Part shown: positions 1 through 9,047 of the stretch, piece by piece | How the letters are laid out: each line of letters begins with the position of its first letter | Position numbering within the stretch: position 1 is the first letter of the stretch | NCBI RefSeq assembly: GCF_027947595.1 | Contig: NZ_CP116257.1 | Location: forward strand, 5,465,501 to 5,529,500 | Direction: 5' to 3' | Source: Streptomyces lienomycini | GTDB lineage: Bacteria > Actinomycetota > Actinomycetes > Streptomycetales > Streptomycetaceae | Length of the DNA: 64,000 bases | Program-made: the position numbers and the translations under genes | Notes under the pieces: generated by a model | Told to the model about the DNA's origin: nothing | Seen by the model: the letters and a program-made list of their open reading frames with translations, nothing else | The model's database searches: none

Positions 1-871
1 ACTCCACCAGCCAGGCGTCCAGCCCGTGCCCGTACGGAACTTCCAACTCGTCCCAGCCGTCGCCGAGTTCCCGTACCCCGGTGGCCTTCGCCCGAAGGGG
101 GTACCCGGCGCCCGTCCGCAGCCGGATCAGCGCGGAGCGGTCGGCGGTCTCCCCCGCCCAGCTCGCGACCGTCTCCCGGACGGTGACGACGTCCGGCACG
201 GGAGCGGTGAACCGCGCGCCGCGCGAACGGACCTTCCCCGTGATCCGCGACAGCCGGAATACCCGCTCGGCACCGCGGTCGCGGTCGAATCCGGCCAGGT
301 ACCAGTGGCCGCGCCAGCACTCCAGCGCCCACGGCTCCACGTGCCGCGGCTCGGGTTGAGCCGCGTTCGCCTTGCGGTAGTCGAAGACGACCGGCCGGCG
401 GTCGCGGCAGGCCAGCATCAGCGGCTCGAAGGCGGCCTCGTGCACCGGGATGCGGGGCTCCAGCGCGCCGTGCGCCTCGTACGGGTCGACGTCCTCGGGC
501 AGTCCGGCCGCGCGCAGTTTCTGCAGCGCGCCGCTCGCGGCACCGGCGAGCCGGGCCTGCTGCCACACCTTCGCGGCCAGGCCGAGCGCGGCGGCCTCCT
601 CGGCGTCCAGGGTGATGGGCGGCAGCCGGTTGCTGTCCCGGCGGGCCAGGTAGCCGATCTCTCCGTCCAGGCTCTCCACGGTCTCGATGACCAGTCCGAG
701 TTCGCGAAGATCGTCCTTGTCGCGCTCGAACATGCGGTTGAAGGCGTCGTCGGAGCCCGCCTCGAGATAGGCCTCGACCGACTCGCGCAGCTCACGCTTG
801 CTGAGCGGCCGCCGTGTCCCGAGCAGACACAGCGCCAGGTTCATCAGCCGCTCGGCCTTGGCAATGGCCAT
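1..871 (-). CDS. pafB: PafB, WYL-domain transcriptional regulator (3' end beyond left edge)
   Basis: Reading leftward from an ATG at 871 gives MAIAKAERLMNLALCLL and 290 codons with no stop before the edge, so the C-terminus is missing. The N-terminus looks like a DeoR/HTH_11-type winged helix (LSKRELRESVEAY, then a recognition-like segment). A WYL-type region follows (PRHVEPWALECWRGHWYLAG, then RVFRLSRI). In actinobacteria PafB pairs with PafC as a transcriptional activator of the mycobacterial-type DNA-damage response and is encoded next to pafA; that role is known from mycobacteria and only inferred here. An AGAAGGG ribosome site precedes the start. It is the last visible gene of the pafA-FKBP-FKBP-pafB run. 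PafC is presumably just outside the window. Confidence 0.85.
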   Translation of the reverse strand, partial: MAIAKAERLMNLALCLLGTRRPLSKRELRESVEAYLEAGSDDAFNRMFERDKDDLRELGLVIETVESLDGEIGYLARRDSNRLPPITLDAEEAAALGLAAKVWQQARLAGAASGALQKLRAAGLPEDVDPYEAHGALEPRIPVHEAAFEPLMLACRDRRPVVFDYRKANAAQPEPRHVEPWALECWRGHWYLAGFDRDRGAERVFRLSRITGKVRSRGARFTAPVPDVVTVRETVASWAGETADRSALIRLRTGAGYPLRAKATGVRELGDGWDELEVPYGHGLDAWLVE

Positions 872-1008
872 CGACGCCCTTCTCCCTATGGTGCTTACGA
901 CGGATGACCGTACCGCCCCGCGGTGGCGCGGCAAAAGCCGAGGGCCCATGCCCGGACAGGCATGGACCCCGGATGACCGGCTCTGATCACTGTCCGTTCG
1001 GACGGTGG

Positions 1009-1380
1009 TCAGACTCCGAGCAGATCGACCACGAAGATCAGCGTCGAGCCCGCCGGGATCGCCGGGGTCGGGCTCTGGTCGCCGTAGGCGAGGTGCGCGG
1101 GGATGGTCAGCTGGCGGCGGCCGCCGACCTTCATGCCCTGCACGCCCCGGTCCCAGCCCGCGATGACACGGCCGCCACCGAGCGGGAAGCGGAACGGCGC
1201 ACCGCGGTTCCAGCTGGCGTCGAACTCCTCGCCCGTGCTGAAGGTCACGCCCACGTAGTGGACGGTCACGGTCTGACCGGCCTCGGCAACCGCGCCGTCG
1301 CCCTCCCAGATGTCCTTGATCTCGAGGTCCGCCGGGGGCTCGCCGCCCGGGAAGTCGACCTCGGGCTTGTCGATGCTCAC
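1009..1380 (-). CDS. Cytoplasmic FKBP-type peptidyl-prolyl cis-trans isomerase
   Basis: This is a single FKBP domain of 123 residues beginning VSIDKPEVDFPGG. Family hallmarks are visible: VTVHYVGV, EEFDASWNRG, FPLGGGRVIAGWDRGVQGMKVGG, and IPAHLAYGD followed by STLIFVVDLL. It should catalyse prolyl isomerisation in protein folding. There is no signal peptide, so it is cytoplasmic. I chose the GTG at 1380 because AGGAG sits 8 nt upstream. An in-frame ATG at 1413 would add an unrelated 11-residue leader. It lies 60 bp downstream of a two-domain FKBP lipoprotein in the pafA operon, so one locus supplies both a cytoplasmic and an exported isomerase. Confidence 0.93.
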   Translation of the reverse strand: MSIDKPEVDFPGGEPPADLEIKDIWEGDGAVAEAGQTVTVHYVGVTFSTGEEFDASWNRGAPFRFPLGGGRVIAGWDRGVQGMKVGGRRQLTIPAHLAYGDQSPTPAIPAGSTLIFVVDLLGV

Positions 1381-1440
1381 GTGTTCAGCTCCTGCTTGTC
1401 TGCGGAAAGGCAACGGCCCAAGTCTGTCATCCCCCGCACC

Positions 1441-2445
1441 TCACATCTTCGCGAGGATGTCGACGGAGAAGATGAGCGTGGAGTCCTTCTGGATGCCGCT
1501 GCCCTCCGGCGGGCTGTCGCCGTAACCCAGGTCCGGCGGGATGACGATCAGGACGCGGCTGCCGACCTTCTTGCCCGTCAGACCCTGCGCCCAGCCCTTG
1601 ACGACCTGCTGCAGCGAGAACGACGTCAGCTGCTTCCTGGCGTACGTGGAGTCGAACTCCTTGCCGCCGTCCCACAGCACACCCTTGTACTGCACGAGCA
1701 CGCTGTCCTGCGCGCCGACCTCGGCGCCGTCGCCCTCCAGGACGTACTCCGCGACGAGCTTCTTCGGCGCGTCGGTCTTCGGCACCTCGATGGAGGGCGC
1801 CTTGCCGTCGGTGTTGGTGCCGACCTTCGGCAGGGCCGCGTCGTCCTGGGGGACCTTCTTGCCCTGGGCGCTGCTCCTGGCGTTGAAGGTGTCCTGGATG
1901 TCGACCACGAACACCAGCGTGTCGTCGCCCTTGATACCCGCCTGCTCGTTGCCCTGCTCGCCGTACCCCCAGGTGGGCGGGACGGAGAACTCGACCCGGC
2001 TGCCGGTCTTCTTGCCGGTGAGCGCGTAGCGCCAGCCGTCGATGATGCTGCCCTGGGCGAGCTGGATGAGGATGGGCGTCTTGCGGTCGTAGGAGTTGTC
2101 GAAGACCTTCGCGCTCTGCCAGATCTGACCGAGGTAGTCGGCCGAGATGAAGTCGTTCTCCGCGACGGCCTTGCCGCCGCCCGCGACGACCGTCTTCACC
2201 GCCAGGTCCTTGGAGGGCTCGCCGCTGCCCTTGGCGACGGTCGGCTTCTCACCGAACTTCGTCCCCGCCGTGATCGCCGGCAGCGGACCGTCGACGATCT
2301 TCGGTGGCGGCGCCGCCGACGTGGCCGACGCCTCCGGCGACGCGCTGTCGCCCGCGCTGCTCGAACCGGAGTCGTCGTCGTCACCGCATGCGGCGAGCGT
2401 GACCATCCCGGCGGGGACGGCGATGAGGAGTGAGCGTCGGCGCAC
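1441..2445 (-). CDS. Exported lipoprotein with two FKBP-type prolyl isomerase domains
   Basis: From a GTG at 2445 the product is 334 residues. A lipoprotein signal comes first: VRRRSLLIAVPAGMVTLAAC, lipobox L17-A-A-C20. A Ser/Ala-rich linker follows, then two FKBP domains. Domain 1 contains GSIIDGWRYALTGKKTGSRV and VPPTWGYGEQ; domain 2 contains LQQVVKGWAQGLTGKKVGSR and IPPDLGYGDS. It should be lipidated at Cys20 and fold secreted proteins on the outer membrane face. The start choice rests on the signal peptide beginning directly at this GTG, with GAGG 8 nt upstream; a longer ORF to 2520 would bury the signal. It lies between pafA and the single-domain FKBP on the same strand. Confidence 0.93.
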   Translation of the reverse strand: MRRRSLLIAVPAGMVTLAACGDDDDSGSSSAGDSASPEASATSAAPPPKIVDGPLPAITAGTKFGEKPTVAKGSGEPSKDLAVKTVVAGGGKAVAENDFISADYLGQIWQSAKVFDNSYDRKTPILIQLAQGSIIDGWRYALTGKKTGSRVEFSVPPTWGYGEQGNEQAGIKGDDTLVFVVDIQDTFNARSSAQGKKVPQDDAALPKVGTNTDGKAPSIEVPKTDAPKKLVAEYVLEGDGAEVGAQDSVLVQYKGVLWDGGKEFDSTYARKQLTSFSLQQVVKGWAQGLTGKKVGSRVLIVIPPDLGYGDSPPEGSGIQKDSTLIFSVDILAKM

Positions 2446-2595
2446 GGTGGGGGCCTCGTATCGGTGTGGGTCGGTCCTGGCTGACGGGGTGCGCGCAACT
2501 CTACGGCGTGAGAAGGGCACCGTACGGCTAACGTACGGTGCCCGTGTGGCGTTCCGCCCTTTCGTGCGGAAGGCGCGACTCTCACCCCGTCCGGG

Positions 2596-3957
2596 TCACA
2601 TCCCGGCGATCAGCTTCTCCACCCGGTCGTCCACCGAACGGAACGGGTCCTTGCACAACACGGTGCGCTGCGCCTGGTCGTTGAGCTTGAGGTGGACCCA
2701 GTCGACGGTGAAGTCCCGGCGCTGCTCCTGGGCCCGCCGGATGAAGTCGCCGCGCAACCGGGCCCGAGTGGTCTGCGGCGGAACGGACTTGCCCTCGAAG
2801 ATCTTCAGGTCGTTGGCGACCCGGGCGGCCTGCCCCTTCTTCTCGAGCAGGTAGTACAGGCCACGACGGCGGTGGATGTCGTGGTAGGCGAGGTCTATCT
2901 GCGCGACCCGCGGGTGCGACATGGTCATGTTGTGCTTGGCCCGGTACCGCTCCAGGAGCTTGTACTTCATGACCCAGTCGATCTCGGTGTCGATGCGGTC
3001 GAGGTCCTCGGCCTCGATCGCCTCCAGGGTGCGGCCCCACAGCTCCAGCACCCGCTCCACGGTGCCGGTGCGGATACCGCGGCGGTCGACGAAGTCGACG
3101 GCCTTCTCGTAGTACTCCCGCTGCACCTCCAGCGCGGACGCCTCCCGGCCGCTGGCCAGGCGCACCTTGCGCCGCCCGGTGATGTCGTGGCTGACCTCGC
3201 GGATCGCCCGGATCGGGTTCTCCAGGGTCAGGTCGCGCATCACCGTGCCCGCCTCGATCATGCGCAGCACCAGGTCGGTGGCGCCGACCTTCAGCAGCAT
3301 CGTCGTCTCGGACATGTTCGAGTCGCCCACGATGACGTGCAGCCGCCGGTAGCGCTCGGCGTCGGCGTGCGGCTCGTCACGCGTGTTGATGATGGGCCGG
3401 GAACGGGTGGTCGCCGAGGAGACGCCCTCCCAGATGTGCTCGGCCCGCTGACTGACGCAGTACACCGCGCCGCGCGGCGTCTGCAGCACCTTGCCGGCAC
3501 CGCAGAGCAACTGCCTCGTCACCAGGAACGGAATGAGGATGTCCGCGAGCCGCGAGAACTCACCGTGCCGGGCCACGAGGTAATTCTCGTGACAACCGTA
3601 CGAGTTGCCCGCGGAGTCGGTGTTGTTCTTGAAGAGGTAGACGTCGCCCGCGATTCCCTCCTCGTGCAGGCGTCGTTCGGCGTCCACCAGGAGTCCTTCG
3701 AGAATGCGCTCGCCCGCCTTGTCGTGGGTGACGAGCTCAGTCACGTTGTCACACTCGGGTGTCGCGTATTCCGGATGTGATCCCACGTCGAGATACAGGC
3801 GGGCACCGTTGCGCAGAAAGACATTGCTGCTGCGGCCCCATGACACGACACGGCGGAAGAGGTACCGCGCCACCTCGTCAGGCGACAGGCGGCGCTGTCC
3901 CCTGAACGTGCACGTGACGCCGTACTCGTTCTCCAGCCCGAAAATGCGGCGGTCCAT
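2596..3957 (-). CDS. pafA: Pup--protein ligase PafA
   Basis: PafA attaches the C-terminal glutamate of Pup to lysines of target proteins, using ATP. The 453-residue product has the glutamine-synthetase-like ATP site GLENEYG at residues 7-13. [14 protein letters not shown] follows at 55-68, placing Asp57 at the position of the conserved catalytic aspartate. Further family blocks are [37 protein letters not shown] and [18 protein letters not shown]. The length is typical. It starts 9 bp after the MFS transporter stop, so the two are probably co-transcribed. It is the partner of dop, pup and the proteasome genes 3-9 kb to the right and is paralogous to dop. Confidence 0.97.
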   Translation of the reverse strand: MDRRIFGLENEYGVTCTFRGQRRLSPDEVARYLFRRVVSWGRSSNVFLRNGARLYLDVGSHPEYATPECDNVTELVTHDKAGERILEGLLVDAERRLHEEGIAGDVYLFKNNTDSAGNSYGCHENYLVARHGEFSRLADILIPFLVTRQLLCGAGKVLQTPRGAVYCVSQRAEHIWEGVSSATTRSRPIINTRDEPHADAERYRRLHVIVGDSNMSETTMLLKVGATDLVLRMIEAGTVMRDLTLENPIRAIREVSHDITGRRKVRLASGREASALEVQREYYEKAVDFVDRRGIRTGTVERVLELWGRTLEAIEAEDLDRIDTEIDWVMKYKLLERYRAKHNMTMSHPRVAQIDLAYHDIHRRRGLYYLLEKKGQAARVANDLKIFEGKSVPPQTTRARLRGDFIRRAQEQRRDFTVDWVHLKLNDQAQRTVLCKDPFRSVDDRVEKLIAGM

Positions 3958-3966
3958 GACTGAACA

Positions 3967-5226
3967 TTACGCCTGATGACCCGAACTGAAACGGGGTTCG
4001 ACGGCACGGTTTGGATCATTTTCCGATGAAGCCGCAACCACCGCTCCCCACGCGGGAGCTGCGAGGACCCGCCCCGTGCACGCCAGCACGAGCAGGGAGA
4101 CGCACCCCGCCGCCCCGGGCAGGGCGAAGCCCCACAAGGCCCCGCCGTGCTCCACCACGGGCCCCGCGAGCCCGGTCCCCACCGACGCCCCCACGGTGAA
4201 GGTCGTCACCAGCCACGAGAACGCCTCCGTCACCGTGCCACGCGGCGCGTGCACGTCGACGAGGACGAACGCGCAGGCGATGCACGGCGCCAGGAAGACA
4301 CCCGCCAGGACCGTGAGCAGCACCATGGCCACCGCCCCCGGCATCAGCATCAGCGGCAGGTAACAGACCGCCAGCAGCGCCACCAGCATCCGCAGTCGCC
4401 GCGCCGGCTCCCCGGCCCACCGACGCGACCCGTAGACGGCTCCCCCGACCAGCGCGCCCAGCCCCAGCGCCGCCATCAGCCACCCGTAGACGGCGTCACC
4501 CCCGTGCTCGTCCGCGTAGGGCACGGACGCGACGGTGATGGATCCGAGCGCCATCCCCACGAACAGGAAGGCACCCAGCAACGCCAGCAGCCCGCCCGAA
4601 CGCAGCGCGCCGAGCCAGTGCGCCTCGCGCGACGCCGACCGCCACGCGCGCGAGGGCGGCGACACGACGACGGACAGCGCGCCCAGCACCCCCAGCCCGT
4701 TCAGCACCAGCAGCGCCACCAGCGGCGACCAGAGCGACACGCACACCGTCACGAGCAGCGGCCCGACGGTGAACATGACCTCCTGCGCCACGGCGTCCAT
4801 CGCGTACGCCGTGTGCACCTGGTCCTCCTTGCCCAGCACACTCGGCCACAGCGCCCGCAGACCGCCCTCCAGCGGCGGCGTGAACAGCCCGGCCGCGCCC
4901 ACGGCCGCGTACGCGAGCCAGGACGTCCCGGTGCCCGCGAAGGCGAACACGCTCATCGCGACCGCCGACAGCACGGCCGCCGGCAACTGAACCCGCGGCT
5001 GCCCGTGCAGATCCACCAGTCGCCCCAGCACGGGCTGGCCCACCGCGTTCGCGACGCCGTACACGGCGGCCAGCGCCCCCGCGAGACTGTACGAACCGCC
5101 CTCGGCCCGCACGAACAGCACGATCGCGATCGCGGCGGTCGCGTTGGGCAGCCGCCCGACCAGCGTGCCGGCCAGCAGCCGCACGGCGTGCCGCGCCCGG
5201 AGGATGTCCAGATATCCGGCGACCAC
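3967..5226 (-). CDS. Major facilitator superfamily transporter
   Basis: The product is about 419 residues with roughly twelve hydrophobic segments in two halves. The cytoplasmic-loop-like motif GRLVDLHGQPRVQ between helices 2 and 3 fits the MFS signature A region. The substrate cannot be read from sequence. A GTG at 5226 is preferred because AAGGGGG lies 6 nt upstream; an in-frame GTG at 5247 would add seven residues upstream of that ribosome site. The stop is 9 bp from the pafA start, so the transporter may be the first gene of the pafA transcript. It is divergent from a LacI-family gene, which suggests regulation by that protein through the shared 5227-5297 interval. Confidence 0.88.
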   Translation of the reverse strand: MVAGYLDILRARHAVRLLAGTLVGRLPNATAAIAIVLFVRAEGGSYSLAGALAAVYGVANAVGQPVLGRLVDLHGQPRVQLPAAVLSAVAMSVFAFAGTGTSWLAYAAVGAAGLFTPPLEGGLRALWPSVLGKEDQVHTAYAMDAVAQEVMFTVGPLLVTVCVSLWSPLVALLVLNGLGVLGALSVVVSPPSRAWRSASREAHWLGALRSGGLLALLGAFLFVGMALGSITVASVPYADEHGGDAVYGWLMAALGLGALVGGAVYGSRRWAGEPARRLRMLVALLAVCYLPLMLMPGAVAMVLLTVLAGVFLAPCIACAFVLVDVHAPRGTVTEAFSWLVTTFTVGASVGTGLAGPVVEHGGALWGFALPGAAGCVSLLVLACTGRVLAAPAWGAVVAASSENDPNRAVEPRFSSGHQA

Positions 5227-5248
5227 GCGGCGCCCCCTTGTCCTCACT

Positions 5249-5278
5249 CCAGCGAGTGCTGGAAGTGTTACGTATAAC
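5249..5278. promoter_or_regulatory. Candidate LacI-type operators between divergent MFS and lacI-family genes
   Basis: Two inverted repeats sit side by side between the divergent starts: CCAGC-GAGT-GCTGG at 5249-5262 and GTTA-CGTA-TAAC at 5267-5278. A related TACGTA core recurs about 20 bp further on, just before the lacI-family ATG. LacI-family operators are commonly short palindromes with a central CG, so these are plausible sites for control of both genes. This is inferred from symmetry and position only. Confidence 0.45.
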
Positions 5279-5297
5279 TACCTCCGCCATACGTACC

Positions 5298-6350
5298 ATG
5301 TCGCCAGTTCACGAGTCCAGACGAAAGCGCAGGCGAACGGTGGCACGAGGCAGTACCCGCCCCACGAGCAGGGACGTCGCCCAGGCCGCCGGCGTCTCCC
5401 AGGCAGCCGTCTCCCTGGTACTCGGCGACAAGTGGCGCGGCCGGGTCTCCGAGCCGACCGCCCAACGGGTCCGCGACGCCGCACACGAACTGGGCTACCG
5501 CCCCAACCTCGCCGCGCGCAACCTCCGCCTCGGCCGCACCCGCACCGTCCTGCTCGTCGTTCCCGCGCTGACCACGGAGTTCTTCGCCGAGGTGTACACG
5601 GGCGCCGCACGCGTCGCCGCCGAGCACGGCTTCGGAGTGGTCCTCTACCCCTCACCCGAGGGCGTGGGCCCGGCCCGCGACCCCTTCGCCTCCGCACAGG
5701 CCGCACTGGACGGCGTCATCGCCTCCTCCATGGCCGCCGACGCGCTCACCGCCATCCGCGGCGACCAGCTCCCCCTGGTCATGCTCGACAGCGACCCGGA
5801 GGGCAGCCTCGGCGCGGCCACGGTCAACCTCGACATCGCCGACGGCATCCGCCAGGTCACCGAGCACCTGCTCGCCCTGGGCCACCGCCGCTTCCTCCAC
5901 CTCGCGGCCGACATCCCCTCCTGGACCTTCGAGGTACGCGCCCGCGAACTGGCCTCGCGACTCGACGCCGCCCCGGGCACCGAACTGCGCACCGTCCGGG
6001 CGCCCATCTCCATCGAGGGCGCCCGCACCGCCACGGAGGCCGCCCTCGCCGCGCCCGGACCCCGGCCCACGGCTCTGGTCTGCGACGACGACAAACTGGC
6101 GGCCGGTGCCTACAAGGCGGTCCGGCGTGCCGGACTGCGTGTCCCCGACGACCTGTCCGTCACCGGCCTGGACGACCTCGGCCTCGCCACGGCCATCGAC
6201 CCCGAACTCACCACCGTCCGCCTCGACGCGGAGGCCTTCGGCGAACGGGGCATGCGCGCACTGCTGGCGGTACTGGAAGGCAGGCCCCCCGAGAAGGGGG
6301 ACCTGCCGGTGAGCCTGGTGGTACGGGGGTCCACCGCGGCGCCGCGATGA
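5298..6350 (+). CDS. LacI-family transcriptional regulator
   Basis: The N-terminal LacI helix-turn-helix and hinge are clear: TSRDVAQAAGVSQAAVSLVL, then RVRDAAHELGYRPNLAARNL. A periplasmic-binding-protein-like effector domain follows (RTVLLVVPALTTEFFAEV through DDLSVTGLDDLGLATAIDPELTTVRLD). The start is uncertain. The ATG at 5298 has no good ribosome site and could be leaderless; a GTG at 5340 is also possible and gives a more usual N-terminus. The gene is divergent from the MFS transporter and probably controls it in response to a sugar-like ligand. It converges on prcA with only 17 bp between stop codons. Confidence 0.9.
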   Translation: MSPVHESRRKRRRTVARGSTRPTSRDVAQAAGVSQAAVSLVLGDKWRGRVSEPTAQRVRDAAHELGYRPNLAARNLRLGRTRTVLLVVPALTTEFFAEVYTGAARVAAEHGFGVVLYPSPEGVGPARDPFASAQAALDGVIASSMAADALTAIRGDQLPLVMLDSDPEGSLGAATVNLDIADGIRQVTEHLLALGHRRFLHLAADIPSWTFEVRARELASRLDAAPGTELRTVRAPISIEGARTATEAALAAPGPRPTALVCDDDKLAAGAYKAVRRAGLRVPDDLSVTGLDDLGLATAIDPELTTVRLDAEAFGERGMRALLAVLEGRPPEKGDLPVSLVVRGSTAAPR

Positions 6351-6367
6351 CCCGATGAGGTGAGCGC

Positions 6368-7162
6368 CTACTCCTCGTCCGCCCCGGAGTCGGTCTCGGC
6401 GTCGGTGTCAGTGTCGGTGTCGGTCGCACTCTCCTCCGACGCTCCACCCGCACCCGTACCCGCGCCCGAATCCAGCAGCCGCGACAGCTGACCGCCCACG
6501 ATGCGCTTGAACTTGCGCTGCTGCGGACGCGTCCGGTCCAGCACCGCGACCTCCAGCCGCTCCGCCGGAATCTCCCGCTCACTGCCGTTGGTGTCACGGG
6601 ACAGCGCCTGCACCGCCAGCTTCAGCGCCTCGGCCAGCGTCATGCCGTCCCGGTGCCGCTGATCCAGGTACCCGCTGATCTGCTCCGCGTTGCCCCCGAC
6701 CGCCACCGAGCCGTGCTCGTCGACGATCGAACCGTCGTGCGGCAGCCGGTAGATCTGGTCATGGTCGGGACTGTCACCGACCTCCGCGACGACCAGCTCC
6801 ACCTCGTACGGCTTCTCGGCCTGGCTGGAGAAGATCGTGCCCAGCGTCTGGGCGTACACGTTCGCCAGACCGCGCGCCGTCACGTCGTCACGGTCATAGG
6901 TGTAACCCCGCAGATCGGCGTAGCGCACCCCGCCGATCCGCAGGTTCTCGTACTCGTTGTACTTGCCGGCGGCCGCGAAACCGATCCGGTCGTAGATCTC
7001 GCTGAACTTGTGCAGCGCACGGGACGGATTCTCGCCGACGAACACGATGCCGTCGGCATACTGCAGCACGACCAGGCTGCGACCACGGGCAATGCCCTTG
7101 CGGGCGTACTCCGCCCGGTCGGCCATCGCCTGCTGAGGAGATACATAGAACGGCGTCGACAC
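6368..7162 (-). CDS. prcA: 20S proteasome alpha subunit PrcA
   Basis: PrcA forms the outer heptameric rings and gate of the 20S core and docks the ARC/Mpa ATPase. The 264-residue product starts with the alpha-type N-terminal segment ([29 protein letters not shown]). It lacks an N-terminal catalytic threonine and keeps the proteasome fold blocks ([34 protein letters not shown]). The C-terminus is a low-complexity acidic tail rich in Thr-Asp repeats, as in other Streptomyces alpha subunits. A GTG start at 7162 is preceded by AAAGGGA. It follows prcB by 61 bp and is the last gene of the pup-prcBA transcript. Confidence 0.97.
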   Translation of the reverse strand: MSTPFYVSPQQAMADRAEYARKGIARGRSLVVLQYADGIVFVGENPSRALHKFSEIYDRIGFAAAGKYNEYENLRIGGVRYADLRGYTYDRDDVTARGLANVYAQTLGTIFSSQAEKPYEVELVVAEVGDSPDHDQIYRLPHDGSIVDEHGSVAVGGNAEQISGYLDQRHRDGMTLAEALKLAVQALSRDTNGSEREIPAERLEVAVLDRTRPQQRKFKRIVGGQLSRLLDSGAGTGAGGASEESATDTDTDTDAETDSGADEE

Positions 7163-7223
7163 CGGTTATCCGTCCCTTTCTGTCGAAATCACTGGACCAC
7201 CTGACAACGAAGACCCGCGCCCG

Positions 7224-8069
7224 CTACAGCAGCGCGGCCCGCGGACCGTCGGGCTGCTCGAGCCGGGCCTGCAGCACCGAGCCGGCCAGCTCCGCGGCCT
7301 CGTCCTCACTGAGCCGGCGGAAACCGTCCTCGGTGATCACAGTGATGATCGGGTAGATCCGGCGGGCGACATCGGGACCACCGGTCGCCGAGTCGTCGTC
7401 GGCCGCGTCGTACAGCGCCTGCACCACCAGCGTCGTGGCCTGCTCCTCGGTCAGGTCGTCTCGGAACAGCTTCTTCATCGCCCCGCGCGCGAAGACCGAG
7501 CCCGACCCCGTGGTCGCGTAGTTCCGCTCCTCGGAACGCCCGCCCGTCACGTCGTACGAGAAGATGCGGCCCCTGCCCCGGTCCACGTCGTAACCGGCGA
7601 ACAGCGGCACCACGGCCAGCCCCTGCATCGCCATGCCCAGATTGGACCGGATCATCGTCGACAGGCGGTTCGCCTTGCCCTCCAGGGACAGCTGCGCGCC
7701 CTCGACCTTCTCGAAGTGCTCCAGCTCCAGCTGGAACAGCTTCACCATCTCCACGGCCAGGCCCGCAGTGCCGGCGATGCCCACCGCCGAGTACTCGTCG
7801 GCCGGGAAGACCTTCTCGATGTCCCGCTGGGCGATCATGTTGCCCATCGTGGCCCGCCGGTCACCGGCGAGCACGACTCCCCCGGGGAACGTGACCGCCA
7901 CGATCGTGGTGCCGTGCGGTGCCTCGATGACGCCCTGCACCGGCGGGAGCTGCCGGTTACCCGGGAGCATCTCCGGCTGGTGCTCCCCGAGAAAGTCCAT
8001 GAAAGAAGAGGACCCGGGCGTCAGGAAGGCAGCTGGTAGACGCCCGGTGCTACGAGTGTTGGCTTCCAC
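7224..8069 (-). CDS. prcB: 20S proteasome beta subunit PrcB (propeptide plus Thr protease)
   Basis: PrcB carries the proteolytic site of the 20S core. From a GTG at 8069 (GGAGGG six bases upstream) the product is 281 residues. Residues 1-53 form a propeptide ending EAPHG. Autocleavage before Thr54 ([20 protein letters not shown]) would expose the catalytic N-terminal threonine. The GDRRATMGN and [10 protein letters not shown] blocks are typical. An upstream in-frame ATG at 8156 would add a leader lying wholly inside the neighbouring nuclease gene and is rejected. The first 49 bp overlap the end of the endonuclease VII-like gene, which suggests translational coupling. prcA follows. Confidence 0.96.
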   Translation of the reverse strand: MEANTRSTGRLPAAFLTPGSSSFMDFLGEHQPEMLPGNRQLPPVQGVIEAPHGTTIVAVTFPGGVVLAGDRRATMGNMIAQRDIEKVFPADEYSAVGIAGTAGLAVEMVKLFQLELEHFEKVEGAQLSLEGKANRLSTMIRSNLGMAMQGLAVVPLFAGYDVDRGRGRIFSYDVTGGRSEERNYATTGSGSVFARGAMKKLFRDDLTEEQATTLVVQALYDAADDDSATGGPDVARRIYPIITVITEDGFRRLSEDEAAELAGSVLQARLEQPDGPRAALL

Positions 8070-8611
8070 GAAGTTCCCTCCAGGTAGGCGGCAGCCCGAC
8101 GAACAGCGTCGGGATCGTCTCCCAACTTGCCGATGGCCGAATTGCAGTTGAAGCACAGTACGCCACGGACCTTACCCGTCTTGTGACAGTGATCCACGTG
8201 TACGGCCGGAGCCTTCAAACAAATCACGCAGAGCCCCATCTGAGAGGCGACCATCGCGTCCCGCTCGGCTTCGGTGAGGCCGTAGTGACGCTTTAGGTGT
8301 CGGGCCCGCCCTTCGATTGCCCGGCACGCCTTGCAGGCTGTGGACAGGCCGTCGGAAGCCGTCCTGTTCCGGTCCCACTCGGAGTGCGGCTTGATCTCCT
8401 CGCAGCGCTGGCAGTATTTGTGCCCTTCGGGTGCTGCCACCCTCGGGCGCGGCTTCCTGCCACGGGCATCCTGACGCTGCCGGTAGTACGCCGCAGAGCA
8501 CTCCCGGCAGTAGGCCTGCAGGCGGTCTTTCATCGCCTGGTTACTCGCGAAGGCCGCTCGCGGTTTGGACTGCCTACACCGCGAGCAGCGTTTCGCGTCT
8601 TCGTCGACCAA
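8021..8611 (-). CDS. Endonuclease VII-like (HNH/His-Me) protein nested between pup and prcB
   Basis: The product, about 196 residues, has two N-terminal zinc-finger-like CxxC pairs (CSRCRQSKP ... [13 protein letters not shown] ... CKAC). The C-terminal domain resembles phage T4 endonuclease [22 protein letters not shown], then [19 protein letters not shown]. That gives four zinc cysteines and the DHCH metal/catalytic centre. Such enzymes cut branched DNA; the role here is unknown. A TTG start at 8611 has GGAG six bases upstream; the TTG at 8617 is too close to that site. It lies 39 bp after pup and overlaps prcB by 49 bp, so it should be expressed with the proteasome. The same insertion occurs, from memory, in other Streptomyces. 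Confidence 0.85.
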   Translation of the reverse strand: MVDEDAKRCSRCRQSKPRAAFASNQAMKDRLQAYCRECSAAYYRQRQDARGRKPRPRVAAPEGHKYCQRCEEIKPHSEWDRNRTASDGLSTACKACRAIEGRARHLKRHYGLTEAERDAMVASQMGLCVICLKAPAVHVDHCHKTGKVRGVLCFNCNSAIGKLGDDPDAVRRAAAYLEGTSWKPTLVAPGVYQLPS

Positions 8612-8650
8612 TCCCAACTCCCCCGCCGCAACCTTCGAATCAAAGGTAGA

Positions 8651-8869
8651 TTACTCTCCACCCTTCTGAACAAAGGAGCGCACGAAGTCCTCGGCATTCT
8701 CTTCCAAGACATCGTCGATCTCGTCCAGGACGGAGTCCACGTCGTCGTTCAGCTTTTCCTGGCGTTCCTTGAGGTCCTCGGAGGCCTGCGCGTCCTGCGC
8801 CTGCTCCTCGACCTCCTCGGTGGACCGCGTGGCCTTCTGCTGCCCGCCGCCGGTGTCCTTGGTCGCCAT
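8651..8869 (-). CDS. pup: Prokaryotic ubiquitin-like protein Pup
   Basis: Pup is the small disordered protein tag for proteasomal degradation. It starts MATKDTGGGQQKATRSTEEV and is 72 residues long, rich in Glu, Asp and Gln. A helix-forming ARC-binding segment follows (about 25-60). The C-terminus is VQKGGE. Ending in Glu rather than Gln means it can be ligated directly by PafA without Dop deamidation. A longer in-frame ORF to 9007 is rejected because the conserved family start is at this ATG. The neighbours are dop upstream and the endonuclease-like gene downstream, as in the usual dop-pup-prcBA arrangement. Confidence 0.97.
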   Translation of the reverse strand: MATKDTGGGQQKATRSTEEVEEQAQDAQASEDLKERQEKLNDDVDSVLDEIDDVLEENAEDFVRSFVQKGGE

Positions 8870-9047
8870 CACCCTCACCCCGCTCGGTTCGCCCGACACA
8901 GTTGCTCGGTCAAGATCAGACCCTACAAGTCCGGTCCGACATCGGCCCCGCACTTCCTCCAACGTACGGGGACCATCTCCATGGTTCCCGGACCTGGGAT
9001 ATTCCACCCTGTCCGGCTGTCTACTCCCCGGTGCCCGCTCGGACCGC

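Noticed and set aside
8870..9007. 46-residue N-terminal extension of Pup
   Set aside because: The conserved Pup start MATKDTGGG lies at 8869 and the extension has no similarity to the family.
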